A DNA stretch of 64,000 nt from Camellia lanceoleosa (taxonomy: Eukaryota; Streptophyta; Magnoliopsida; Ericales; Theaceae): NCBI GenBank assembly GCA_025200525.1, contig CM045761.1, positions 101,966,182 to 102,030,181 of the forward strand, read 5' to 3'. Each line of letters opens with the position of its first letter. Position 1 is the first letter of the stretch. Below the pieces are notes generated by a model, which was not told the origin of the DNA, ran no database searches, and was given only the letters and a program-made list of their open reading frames with translations. A program made the position numbers and the translations under genes. Positions 43,878 through 55,292 of the stretch are shown in pieces.

Positions 43878-44600
43878 GCTTGATCAACGGTGTGGGATGG
43901 TTTGTAACACTTGATCTTTCATTGTACACGATACCTCCCTTCAAATTTGTAAAAATTACAATTAATTTCATAATTTTATCATAATTGCATTAATCTTCTT
44001 TCATTTTTTTCAAATTGCTTGACACTTGAGGGTTTTTTGAAAAGTGACTATTTTGATTGGCTTTTTAAGTAACTTCTTACCAAAAAAAAATATACAAACA
44101 AATTGACTTTTTAGTAGTGACTTTTTAACTATTTTAGGTGGTTTCCAAAATAGCCCTTAGTCAAACCTGTTAGGTTTCGTCTACATGTAGATTTGAAAGT
44201 CTCATAAATAGTGTTGTAAAAGGATATTAGTGTTGAAACAATCTTCTATGTACAATAAAAAAATATAAACAAATCAAACAAATAAATAAATTTACTTACG
44301 AAATTTATTTACTGAAAACATAATTGTACTCCCAATTTAATCAACGGTATGGGATAGTTTGTAACACTTGATCTTTGATTATACACGATGCCACTTTCCT
44401 TCATTCAAATTTGTAAAAATTACAATTAAGTTCTTAATTTTATCATGATTATATTAATTTCTCTTTTATTTTTTTAAAATCGTATAGCACTTAGAGCTAG
44501 TTCGTTAGGTTTCGTCTACACGTAGGTTTGAAAGTCTCATAAATGGTGTCATAGAAAGACATTAGTGTCAAAACTATGCATTATTTTATATACATGAGTT
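43878..44600. repeat. Two tandem copies of a ~300-base segment, one with an insertion
   Basis: ATCAACGGTGTGGGATGGTTTG at about 43881 recurs as TCAACGGTATGGGATAGTTTG at about 44341. Both copies continue through AACACTTGATCTTT, AAATTTGTAAAAATTACAATTA and GTTAGGTTTCGTCTACA to about 44250 and 44580. Copy 1 carries about 130 extra bases (44028-44160). Confidence 0.8.
44028..44160. mobile_element. Small MITE-like insertion in duplicated DNA
   Basis: Absent from the second copy of the surrounding duplication, which supplies the empty site (CACTTAG). Ends AGGGTTTTTTGAAAA and the reverse complement of the other end (AGGGCTATTTTGGAAA) are inverted. Internal GACTTTTTAG words resemble 61736-61880. Confidence 0.5.
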
Positions 44601-44770
44601 TTGAGATAGAATTGTACTATTTTGAGGTGTCGTTGTAGACCGAATGAGCTATCAAGGTGTATTAAAGTTTCATGTGCCAACTCATGAACGTGCGCTTTGG
44701 GTTTGGCTATGCTTGTAGCGGTCATGTGGCCTCAGGCAAGCAACTCAATAGTAACATCGCCACTTGTGGA

Positions 44771-46887
44771 TGTAGACACCCCAATTTTGACTGCTCGTAA
44801 GCCTTAGGCGCTTTATTCCGAACACCCGATAATGAAAGTTACACTGTGCAATATTTTGAATTCTTAGCAAAGAAATCTGGATTCAAGCTCTAATCCCAAA
44901 CCTTGCACCCCATTTTGGCCAAACTATTTTAAATCAAAACCCTTTTTCAAAATATTTGTCCAAATACTTCTACGATGTTCTGAAGCTCGTATTTCATTTA
45001 AAACTGCACTTGTCGGTAAACTAAGTAAGGACGAAGTGGAAATAAATGAAAGGGTGGTGAATTCTTTGAAAACAAAAAAAATCTTTAAAACATCTTGGTT
45101 AAAGGTTTGGAGTTGAAGAAAATTGAAGGAAATGGAAGAAAACTAGTTAGGGAGAAGTTGGGTATAAAACTGTTAAGAGAAAACTGAGCAGCCTTCATTA
45201 AATCAGACTTATCTCTTTCTACACTTAGACTTTAGCTGTAAGGCCACTACCATTGGAAAGAAGACTTCTGGGGCTTCATTTTAGACTCAAGAATCACCTG
45301 AAACGGAGTCCAGATGATGGAGATATGCCTATTTGAAGTCGGGTCTGAATGCAGATTCTGAAGTCCGATCAGACCTCACCGAGGTCATGCCGCTCCTTTT
45401 GACTTTTCAAAGCTGTCCAAATATATTGATATTTTGAGGAGCAGCAACTCAAGGTCTATAAATACAAGGCTCAAAGTGATGTTTTAGGGGAGACAAAAAA
45501 ACATTATCAAGAGTTAAGAGAACAATATCAAGTTAGAAATATCATATATCAAAGAGAAATATCAAGTTAGAAATATCAACAAAGAGAAATATCAAGGTGT
45601 TAGGCAATATCTAAGAGTTGAAACCATCTTTGTTCTTCCTTGTTCTTCCATCCATCCATACCATACAAGAGCTTGAACTTAGATCTTGATTTGAGAATTG
45701 AAAATCATACTTAAACTTGAGGGTGCTTTGGAATCAAGTTTAATTTACAACAAGAACACTTCTCTACAAGAGGTAAAGCTTCCCTACTTCCATTTTAATC
45801 TTTGTTCATCTTTTTCTTGTGTTTTCATATTATTTTGGTACTGTTTTGGGACTGTTTTGAGGGTTGAAACTTGTGATTAAAAGCTACCCAAAGGTGTAGG
45901 GGTTAATCACCATTTTTTAAACCTTATTCCAAGCTTAAATCCTTGTGTTTCCTACTTGTTTTTGCTAATTTTTCCCATTGTTTTGGGGCTGATTTGGGAT
46001 TGTTTTGGGGCTATTTTTCAACATCTAAACTATGTTATTTGAAGTTGTAAAAGTGGAGGGGTTAGCCACCCCTTCTTTTACTTGTTTACTAAATTGATCC
46101 TATTTAATTTTGCTCGCTCTCCCTCTATTCTTTGCTTATTTCAATTAAAAAGTTGTGAAAAATTAAGATTGTGGTTCAAGTATAAGAAAAGAACTCTTCC
46201 ATGCTTAATAGTCTGATCTCTTCGAAGGTTCATTACCAAAGGTATAAAACGCTCTATGCTTAATGGTTTAATCGATTTAGAGATTCACTACTAAAGGCAT
46301 AAAATGTTTTATGATTAGGAGGTTCATTACCAAAGGTATAAAACGTTCTATGCTTAATAGTTTAATCTCTTTGGAGATTCACTACCAAAGGCATAAAACG
46401 TTTCATGCTTAGGAGGTTCATTACCAAAAGTATACAACGTTCTATGCTTATTAATTTAATCTCTTAGGGGATTTACTACCAAAGGCATAAAACGTTCTAT
46501 ACTTAACGGTTTAAATTCTTTGGAGGTTCACTACTCCAAATGTATACATGTTCTTATACTAAAGCACAATCTTTTTTTTTCATTTCTCTTTATTCATCAA
46601 TGTGTTTACTTTTAAGGGACTAATTGACCCTTGGAAATCACCAAGGAAAGTGTCATTATCACTTATTATCGAGTTTGGATTTCAAGTCATTATCACTCAA
46701 GTTTGGGTTTTTTTAAGTCATTATCACTCTTTTGAGTTTGACTAGTCCATGTTGCACATCCTGAGTTTGATTTGGAATCCCTTATCGCTTGTAAATAAGT
46801 TTGACTCTTCCTTTGTAATTTCCCCTGAAGAAAATAAGATTTGTTACGTTGATGTTTGTCTCTTTTTATTACGTTTTGGCCTTAGTG
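44771..46887 (+). repeat. Large Ogre/Tat-like LTR, plus orientation
   Basis: Starts TGTAGACACCCCAATTTTGAC. A TATA box CTATAAATAC lies near 45456. Degenerate ~110-base repeats (CATTACCAAAGGTATAAAACG type) fill 46200-46560. It is the reverse complement of 48848-51070 apart from an approximately 130-base insertion in the other arm. It ends near CTTAGTG at 46887 by comparison; the exact CA end was not fixed. No PBS follows, so the internal DNA after it is not a normal 5' leader. Confidence 0.8.
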
Positions 46888-47400
46888 AAATAAAGAAAAA
46901 CTGAGCTCACAAGACTGAAAAGCCGCAAGGGACCTTGGCAAAAGTTAGAGCTCAAAAGGAGAAAATAAATACTCGAGTGAACCCTATTTGAACTACGTAA
47001 GGCCTGATTCTCATCTTTGAGATACGTAGGTAACTTCATCTTGAAGTTCGGCCATCACTATTTTTTAACCCAACTGTCATGTTCATTTGGTTTAATCAAT
47101 CCATCATTCTCTACCATTTGTCGACTTGGTTATGATCTTCCGATTTGGGGCTGTACAGCCTTAGGATTAATTCTGTATGTATCCGGTGGTGACCATTTCC
47201 GAAAAACAAAAAAAAGAAAAAAAATTGTTTTGAAAAGTTTTAATTCAATTTTTGTTTTTCTTCTCCAAACTTTACCGTTTACAACACAAAAGAAAACTTT
47301 TCAATACTTACTTTAATTTTATTGATTTATCACAAGTATATTCTCCAAACCAAAGTTCATTTTACATAAAAACTTGAAAAGAAAAGACAAAGCAATAAAC
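46888..47400. repeat. 3' untranslated tail of a retroelement, copy 1
   Basis: Sequence including AAATACTCGAGTGAACCC, GGCCATCACTA and the AAAAACAAAAATTGAATT region matches the reverse complement of 56600-57125. In the second copy this tail lies between an integrase C-terminus and the antisense gene, so here too it marks retroelement 3' sequence, in plus orientation. Confidence 0.7.
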
Positions 47401-47416
47401 TAGGGGCATAGATGAG

Positions 47417-48698
47417 TCAAGTGTCAGTTTTTCGTCTCTTTTTCGTGTCTGTGGAAGTTTCTGTAACCGAGGTCGGCCTAATCTGTTCCTCATCCTCAAG
47501 CCAAACCAAGTATTCGTCAAGAACGATAGAACTAAGGGTAGGGGCCAGAAATTCTCTCGTATTCCAAGCACTGAGGTATTGAGGCAAGAACGAACCACGA
47601 ACGGAAAATGAAGCTGGATACTTTATCCCTTCATCCGAACAAATCTGATCATGTCCAAACTAGCGTCTAAACCTGAATGGAAAATATAATACATAGTGTG
47701 TAAGGCCAATCAACTGTATACCTAGTTGCCGGGACGTGCTGTAACTCATCTTAGCCAAGTTAAGCCAGGGGCTACGCCAAGCAATGTTAGTACATCTGCC
47801 AGGCATACACCACATATTCCTCCGAGGGAACTCCACTAGCTGTGGACAAAGAAAGTAAGTCCTGGCCAAGTACTTCGGGCAAGGATCCACCACTTTCAGC
47901 TTATCTATCAACCATATTTGGGGAAAGGGAGAAAAATAAGAGAGATAAAAGAATAGAGAGATGTACGTTGAGAGAAAAGTAAGAAAAGGGTTTTGAGAGA
48001 AGAAAAAAAAAAGAGATTGAATGCCGAGTGATGTAAGGATCATAAATAAGGAGGGTAGGAAACAATACCTAGAGAAGTAATGGACTCTCCGTAAATCGAG
48101 TAGTCTCTCCCCATTAAAAAGCATCTAAGCCTATCAAAGTCTCGACCAACACTAAGCCCATACAACTCTTACCCTCCTTAAGGCATTGGGTTACTTCAAT
48201 CAATCTAATGCTAACTCCACTGCGACTAGGGATAAGAAGGAAGTGTGCGAGTAAGCATAAGCAAAGGGCATGCTGACAATAACCTCGCCAAAGGAGGTCG
48301 TCTTTGTCACCGGTGATAAAAAACCGACGAATCAAATATGGAATATCTAGTTCCCCATTGTGAGCCAATGATCGAGCTTCGTGTGAGGTAAGCCCACACA
48401 TTCGTCCTAAAGCTTGAGCATGGTCAAAACAGGGTTGAAGCATGATTTCTTTATCACGTTGAAATTCCGTCAATGCTTGAAATTCTTCGAGTGTCGGACA
48501 CATCTCTTGTGAACAGAAACGAAATATATGTGTGATTGGATTCCAGCACCAAGCAACGGCAAGGAGAAATGGAAAGCAAAGTGAAGTGAGGCTTAACGAA
48601 AAAAGAGCATTTAGGCCGAAACCACAAAAGTTCATCTTTTCCGAGCCATCCAAAGTGGTTATCCAGTCTTGGAGCCTATTGGTGGGCAACATCTCCAT
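47417..48698 (-). pseudogene. DUF7745-like antisense gene of Ogre/Tat element, copy 1
   Basis: The minus-strand start ATG GAG ATG lies at 48698. The frame opens with MEMLPTNRLQDWITTLDGSE, then AWCWNPITHIFRF and QEMCPTLEEFQALTEF, the pattern of plant DUF7745 proteins found in retroelements and as passengers. It continues to 48114 (TAA). By comparison with copy 2, a splice donor follows at the CTCTAG|GT near 48060, but the acceptor at about 47913 reads AA instead of AG. The third part (from about 47670) has a TAG where copy 2 has CAG and ends TGA at 47419-47417. The TATA box seen in copy 2 is altered here. Copies 1 and 2 lie on opposite strands. Protein role unknown. Confidence 0.75.
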
Positions 48699-48847
48699 TT
48701 TGAGAGCAAAATGTAAAACCTTACTCTTCTGCCAAAAACAACATTATGGAAGTACTATTCCAATTTTAATCAATTTTATTAGCCTTTTTTATTACCTTTC
48801 CATTTCTTTATATTTTCTCCGATTTGTGCAAAAGTGATATTTACGTC

Positions 48848-51070
48848 CACTAAGTCCAAAACACAATAAAGATAAACAAGTATCAACTTAACCCGAAAAA
48901 CAAATCTTATTTTCTTCAGGGGAAATTATAAAAGAAGAGTCAAACTTATTTACAAACGATAAGGGATTCCAAGTCAAACTCAAGATGTGCAACAAGGACT
49001 AGTCAAACTCAAAAGAGTGATAATGACTTAGAAAGACCCAAACTTGAGTGATAATGACTTGAAATATAAACTTGATAATAAGTGATAATGACACTTTCCT
49101 TGGTGATTTTCAATGGTCAATTAGTCCTTTAAAAGTAAACACACTGATGAATAAAGAGAAATGAAAAATAAAAGATTGTGCTTTAGTATAAGAGCATGTA
49201 TACATTTGGGGTAGTGAACCTCCAAAGAATTTAAACCGTTAAGTATAGAACGTTTTATGCCTTTGGTAGTAAATCCCCTAAGAGATTAAATCAGTAAGCA
49301 TAGAACGTTGTATACTTTTGGTAATGAACCTCCTAAGCATGAAATGTTTTATGCCTTTGGTAGTGAATCTCCAAAGAGATTAAACTATTAAGCATAGAAC
49401 GTTTTATACCTTTGGTAATGAACCTCCTAAGCATAAAATGTTTTATGCCTTTGGTAGTGAATCTCCAAAAAGATTAAACCATTAAGCATAGAACGCTTTA
49501 TACCTTTCGTAATGAACCTCTGAAGAGATTAAACCATTAAGCATGGAAGAGTTCCTTTCTTATACTTGAACCACAATTTTAATTTTTCACAGCATTTTAA
49601 TCGAAATAAGCAAAGAATGGAGGGAGGTTGTAGAAATGATTATGCGAAGTTGATTAATTGGTTAGTACAAGCAAACTTGATATTTAAAACATAAATCATT
49701 GAAATAAATTAAACAGCCCCCTAAATAACATACAATAATGCTGAAATTAAGCTATAGAAAGCGAGCAAAATTAAATAGGATCAAGTTAATAAACAAGTAG
49801 AAGGAGGGGTGGCTAACCCCTTCACTTTTACAACTTCAAATCACATAGTTTAGATGTTGAAAAACAGCCCCAAAACAATGGGAAAAATTAGCGAAAACAA
49901 GTGGGAAACACAAGGATTTAAGCTTGGAATAAGGTTCAAAGAAGAGTGATTAACCCCTCTATCTTTGGGTACCTTTTAATCACAAGTTTCAGCCCTCAAA
50001 ATAGTCCCAAAACAGTACCAAAATAATATGAAAACACAAGAAAAAGATGAACAAAGATTGAAATGGAAGTAGGGAAGCTTTACCTCCTGTAGAGAAGTGT
50101 TTTTGTTGTAAATCAAACTTGATTCCAAAGCATCCTCAAGTTTGAGTATGATTTTCAATTCTCAAATCAAGATCCAAGTTCAAGCTCTTGTATGGTATAG
50201 ATGGATGGAAGAACAAGGAAGAACAAAGATGGTTTCAACTCTTGGATATTGCCTAACACCTTGATAATTCTCTTTGTTGATATTTCTCTTTGTTATATGA
50301 TATTTCTAACTTGATATAGTTTTCTTAACTCTTGATAATGTTTTTTTGTCTCCCCTAAAACATCACTTTGAGCCTTATATTTATAGACCTTAAGCTGCTA
50401 CTTCTCAAAATATCAACATATTTGGACAGCTTTGAAAAGTTAAAAGAGGCGGCATGACCTCGGTGAGGTCTGATTGGACTTTAGAATCTACATTCAGGCT
50501 CGACTTCAAACAGGCATATCTCCATCATCTGGACTCCGTTTTAGGTGATTCTTGAGTCTAAAATGAAACCGTAGAAGTCCTATTTCCAATGGTGGTGGCT
50601 TCACGGCTAAAATCTAAGTGTAGAAAGAGATAAGCCTGGTTTAATGAAGGATGTTTAGTTTTTTCTTAACGGTTTTATAACCAACTTCACCCCAACTAGT
50701 TTTCTTCCATTTCCTCAAATTTTATTCAACTCCAAACCTTTAACCAAGATGTTTTAAAGATTTTTTTGTTTTCAAAAAGTTCACCTCCCTTTCATTTATT
50801 TCCATTTTGTCCTTACTCGGTTTACTGACAAGTGCAGTTTTAAATGAAATGCGAGCCTTGGAACATCGTAGAAGCATTTGGACAAATATTTTGAAAGAGG
50901 CTTTTGATTTAAAATAGTTTGGCCAAAATGGGGTGCAAGGTTTGGGATTAGAGCTTGAATCCAGATTTCTTCGCTAAGAATTCAAAAGATTGCACAGTGT
51001 AACTTTCATCATCGGTTGTTCGGAATAAAGTGCCTAAGGCTTACGAGCGGTCAAAATTGGGGTGTCTACA
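48848..51070 (-). repeat. Large Ogre/Tat-like LTR, minus orientation (3' LTR)
   Basis: On the minus strand it starts TGTAGACACCCCAATTTTGAC (from 51070), preceded by the polypurine AAAAAGGGGCAAC, so it is a 3' LTR. The TATA-like CTATAAATATAAGG lies near 50395-50385. It pairs with 44771-46887 over about 2.1 kb. About 130 bases near 49625-49755 are absent from the other arm. Confidence 0.82.
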
Positions 51071-51086
51071 GTTGCCCCTTTTTAAC
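51071..51086 (-). other. Polypurine tract of the minus-strand element
   Basis: Minus strand reads TTAAAAAGGGGCAAC immediately before the 3' LTR, the normal PPT position. Confidence 0.7.
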
Positions 51087-51239
51087 AGAACTCGAAGTCA
51101 TTTCGTGACGTGAGTGAATGTCAAAGCCTAAAGACGACCCATTTGACAAGATCGTAAGACTTTGGCAAAACAAACAGATGCAAATTGTTACTTGAACCCG
51201 AGTGTTGCCTACATATCCTGTTTGCAAGAAATCAAACCT

Positions 51240-51620
51240 GCGTAGTTCAGGGGCAAGATGCAGAATAATATGTAAAACATAACTTATGATCATGCAATGA
51301 AATGCAAAACATAACTTATGATCATGCAATGAAATGCAATCAAGACAATGATGTGACACTGAATGAAAGCATAAATGTTGGATGTAGTGAATATGAGATC
51401 CAAACGCGTCTGTCATACGCGAGGGGAGGAATAGTGAACTTGAGATCCAAACACGTCTTATGTGAGAGGAGTATGTGAACTTGAGATCCAAACACGTCTT
51501 ACACAAGAGGAGTATGTGAACTTAAAATGATAAACATCAAATCTTAACAAGCTTCACGTGAAAAGAGGAAAGGTAAAGTCAAAATCCAAACGCGTTTCAC
51601 GCGAATAGAAGAAGGTATAG
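51240..51620. repeat. Short direct repeats in the 3' region of the Ogre-like element
   Basis: ACATAACTTATGATCATGCAA occurs twice (about 51278 and 51309). Then GAGATCCAAACACGTCTT recurs about four times with changes (51400-51600), each followed by a GCGAGAGGAG-type word. Confidence 0.75.
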
Positions 51621-52080
51621 TAGAATGATTAAGGGTAACCTCTATACACAGAAGCCACGGATGCTGCTTCTTTTTTTTTTTTTTTTTGATCATATTCACA
51701 ACTTTCCCTATTCTCCAACGGGAAGACAGATTAGGTTAGTTCAATATCCAGAATTGAGGCGCATACAAGCTACCTCAACCTATGGGGCTGCCATACAGAT
51801 TTCAAGTCGGGGATACGCCCCTGGGTGTTTAAACCAGACTTTAGTCTCGAAAATCCTGAACCTTTGCGTTCTAGGCCTCGGCCATTTGAACTCTAGTTTT
51901 CACTGTCGCAGTTGATCTCCTAGGAACTCATTACAAACATAGTCGGGTGGCTATACCAGACCGATTGAAGTTGTTCGGGCACAGCAAACACCAAAGGAAT
52001 TGCGCCTTTAGAGAATTTAAAGTCTCCTAGACCACGACAAGTGCACAAGATAGTGCAATGCGCAAGATAGCGTGATGGAT
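51621..52080. other. Non-coding 3' region of the Ogre-like element
   Basis: A 17-T run near 51671, then sequence without recognised genes. Confidence 0.4.
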
Positions 52081-52084
52081 TGAG

Positions 52085-52350
52085 ATTGTTCAGTAGACGC
52101 TTGATTGTGCGATAGATGCACAATATGGTTATGATTGTGCGATAGATGTACGGTGCGGATGGGATTGTGCGGTAAATATACGGTGCGGATGTGATCGTGC
52201 GATAGATACATGATGCGAATGTGATCGTGCGATAGATACACGATGCGGATGTGATCGTGCGATAGATGCACGGTGCGGATGTGATCATGTGATAAATGTA
52301 CGGTGTGGATGTGATCATGCGATAGATGCACGGTGCGGGTGTGATTGTGT
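52085..52350. repeat. About nine tandem 30-base repeats
   Basis: Units of GTGCGATAGATGCACGGTGCGGATGTGATC with few changes, in the 3' region of the minus-strand element. Confidence 0.88.
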
Positions 52351-52355
52351 ATATA

Positions 52356-52700
52356 AACAAAATATACACAGATATATACATACGGTATACATATATTTAT
52401 ATACAGACATATACACAGATAGAGGTAGATATATACACAGATATATATGGTATATATACACAGACATATATGGATATATGCACAGATATATACAGTATAG
52501 ATACATATATATACGGTATAGATACACATACAAATACAGATATATACACAGATATATACGGTATATCTACACAAATATATACGGTATATATACATAGATA
52601 TATATGGTATATATATGCACACATATATATAGATATATACAGGTAATACGACACAAACATATTGGACCTATATACAGACATATACGAAGATATACATAGG
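52356..52700. repeat. Large AT microsatellite (ATATACACAGATATA type)
   Basis: Degenerate repeats of ATATATACAC/AGATATATACGGTAT over about 340 bases. Reading frames across it are artefacts of the repeat. Confidence 0.9.
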
Positions 52701-52841
52701 TGAGGAATATTCTGTTTGCAGTCGTCAGCGAGAAGATGCCATTGCTAAAAAGGTATATTCCGTTTGCTGACGTTGGCACACGTACTCCAAACACGCAAAA
52801 AAGAAAGGAAAAACTTAAAATGCATGGATGTGGGGATATGG

Positions 52842-52897
52842 GGTTTCGAACCCGTGACTTCAGGCTTAGTCTTTTGGTTCTTCAACCACTGAGCCAA
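52842..52897 (-). repeat. tRNA-like A-box/B-box unit 1
   Basis: On the minus strand TGGCTCAGTGG (52896-52886) matches the Pol III A box and GGGTTCGAAACCC (about 52853-52841) the B box, at tRNA-like spacing. A CAGTGG word also precedes the A box. It is part of a duplicated ~170-base unit; the sequence could be a tRNA-derived SINE fragment or a decayed tRNA gene. No full cloverleaf was established. Confidence 0.6.
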
Positions 52898-53005
52898 ACC
52901 ACTGAACCAAGCTCGTCTCGTGACAAGATATGCAAACAAATATATACACATAGATATGAGACATATATATATAAAACCAAAACAAAACAAAAGAAACATT
53001 TGTCA

Positions 53006-53062
53006 TGGGGTTCAAACCCCTGACCTCGGGCTCAGCCTTCCATCCTTCAACCACTGAGCCAA
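53006..53062 (-). repeat. tRNA-like A-box/B-box unit 2
   Basis: Minus strand TGGCTCAGTGG (53061-53051) and GGGGTTTGAACCCC (about 53020-53007) repeat the layout of unit 1 about 165 bases away, including the flanking TGCATATT/AACAAATATA and ACATAGATATA words. It lies inside the 3' region of the Ogre-like element. Confidence 0.6.
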
Positions 53063-53430
53063 ACCACTGAACCCAAGCCACTCTTGTAACCAAATGCTCA
53101 AACAAATATATATAATACATAGATATACAATATATATACATATATGTATACAACTTTCCCGTCTCCCTTGTTTTTATCTCATTCTCTCTTTCTTCATCTT
53201 CTTCGAGCGTCGTGTCTGTCGCGCGATTTTAACAATCGCGGTGTCTGACCGACATGCTATCTCCTGCCCCGATTGTCAACGATCGTCTCAGCCTTTCTCC
53301 CTCTTGGTCTTCTTCTTTGGTTTCATCATCTTCTTAAGTTGAGGCCTGCGAGAGAGGACAGAGCAAAAGCCTGCAAACTTTCTCTGCCACCATTCTGCAA
53401 TCTCTTTCTTTTGCATTACTCTCCTCTGTC

Positions 53431-54040
53431 ATGGCCTCTTCACATGGTTCTCTCACACTTTTTCCAGACCCGAACGAGTCCACGATAGAGATGACCGATT
53501 CTGACTCCCCTGTACCTCAACCACGGACTCCTCCTCCTTCCTTTATTTTTAATTTTCCAGCGATGTCAATTGAACAAATCATGGCGACACAGTCTGACAT
53601 CGAAGCAAACTTGTATACGCTGAGGCCATGTGTGGAGACCGTGACTGCGGTCTCCAACTTGTCTCGTCGACTGCAGAACATGATGTGTGAAGTATATCAA
53701 TTAAATGCATAACTCTCCCTTCTTCAACGTACGTACAAAGATGCTCGAGTAGAAATTAGTGCACTGAAAAAGCAGAACAAAGAGCTAAAACGACAGGCCA
53801 CCTCTGTGGCTTGATTCGGAGTTTTTTCGCACAACTAATTTGATAGCCGGCGAGGAATAATCTCCTTCGGAAGCTCTGCCAAGGCCAATGCAGAGTCTTC
53901 AAGAGCTTCGAAGGAGTAAAGACAAAGCGAGGCAGTTGATGGTAAAGTTAGGCAACAAAGTTATGTGCAAATGAAGCCGATTGTAATCTTCGTCGCCGAG
54001 CTGCTGCCAAAAAATTGAGAAAATGCTACTCTCTCTCTCT
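53431..54040 (+). pseudogene. Second small antisense ORF of the Ogre-like element
   Basis: The ATG at 53431 opens [14 protein letters not shown], then an acidic, proline-rich stretch and a helical part ([20 protein letters not shown], then [17 protein letters not shown]). After a TAA at 53710-53712 the same frame goes on with TYKDARVEISALKKQNKELK to a TGA near 53813, a probable coiled coil. Later bases (to about 54040) still look partly coding (NEADCNLRRRAAAKKLRK) in other frames. It is on the plus strand, opposite to the surrounding element, like the DUF7745-like gene at 55293. Pyrimidine-rich sequence at 53160-53200 could be its leader. No family recognised. Confidence 0.5.
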
Positions 54041-55215
54041 TTTTCCTTTTTTGTTTTTTTTGTTTTTGGGTTTGTTGTTTTTTTTTTTTTTCTTTCTGTA
54101 TATATTTTGTACAAATGTGATCGGGGTTAATCCCCGAAATTACTAAAACGAGTTAGTTTGTAAATCCGAATGGCAAATCAGAATGGTTTGAATATTTAGA
54201 TGTTAGAAATGGTTATATTTCAAACAGGACAATTTGAGCCTATTACTGAAAACGTAAAAGAAAACTCAATGAACTGAAATTAGGCAAAACACACTTGCGA
54301 ATAAAACAGACACAAAACCAATTTACGAAATTTTTATTTTATTTTAGTTTTTTACTCAAAATAAAAATGACCTAAACAAGCTGATTAGATTTTCCATTAT
54401 TATTTTTATTATTTTTTTTGGGATCAAAGTAAACAGGATATATAAATTAACAAAACTAATTTGATTTCAGATTTTAAAAAAAGAAAAATAGAAGCAAAAC
54501 TGATTGAACTTTTTTTTTTAATGTATTATTTTATCTTCCTATATATATGTATATATATATTTTTTGGAATCAGATCAAAGTATTTACTCAAATTAAAATA
54601 TCTACTCAAATCAAAATATGAGAAATAAAACTGAGTTTTTTGTTTTTTTTTTTTTAATTTGATAACATAAAAGACAATAAAGTTTTTTTTATTTTTTTGT
54701 TTTTGTTTTTTTTGTGTTTTTGTTTTTGCGTGTTTTTTATTTATTTATTTATATTTGCTTTGTAGTTTAAACACTAGCTTCAGATAGACTTTGTTCTCAT
54801 TGAAAGACTTCTCTTTTGTTTTTTATTTTGTAAAATAATTGTCAAGGTTGGACCTGCTAGTTTTATCAAGTGTTGTTGTGGATGATCTCTTCTTGCAAAT
54901 ATCTTGTACTGTGTTTGCATATGATGACTGGATAACACTTGCATGATAATCTTTGAAGAATACTTGCGCTTGAATTGGTTCATAAATCGGATAATAATAT
55001 CAACCAGACAAAATGAAAAAACTACAATTTGATAACAAAAGAAACATAATGAAAACAACTTGAACATACTAAAACAAAAGACTTGGTAATAAAACAAGAC
55101 TAAAATTACAATCATAACACAAGAGGACAAAGGGAATCTTCTAGGTGTGCACTCCACAACTACAACACAATGTTTGGCTCACTCACCACTAAAGGCTATC
55201 ATCACTACTCCATCT
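54041..55215. other. T-rich non-coding region between antisense ORFs
   Basis: Many poly(T) and poly(A) runs (54050-54090, 54330-54730). No gene recognised. Confidence 0.5.
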
Positions 55216-55220
55216 AAATT

Positions 55221-55229
55221 CTATAAATA
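55221..55229 (+). promoter_or_regulatory. TATA box of the DUF7745-like antisense gene
   Basis: CTATAAATA lies about 70 bases before the first ATG of the antisense gene, at a usual plant TATA-to-ATG distance. The other copy has GGAATAGTAC at this place, so the box is lost there. Confidence 0.5.
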
Positions 55230-55292
55230 GTACTCCCATAATATTGTTTTTGGCAGAAGAGTAAGGTTTTACATTTTGCTCTCAAAATAGAG

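Noticed and set aside
47017..47598. Short frames in the tail of the antisense-gene unit as independent genes
   Set aside because: They overlap retroelement untranslated sequence shared with 56600-57190 or the end of the DUF7745-like gene.
44771..51070. One large DNA transposon with 2.1-kb terminal inverted repeats (Foldback type)
   Set aside because: The arms have LTR promoters and one is preceded by a PPT, so two LTR elements in opposite orientation explain them better; no flanking TSD was found.
52017..52681. Tyrosine/isoleucine-rich frames on both strands
   Set aside because: Pure translation of an ATATACAC microsatellite and the adjacent 30-base repeats.
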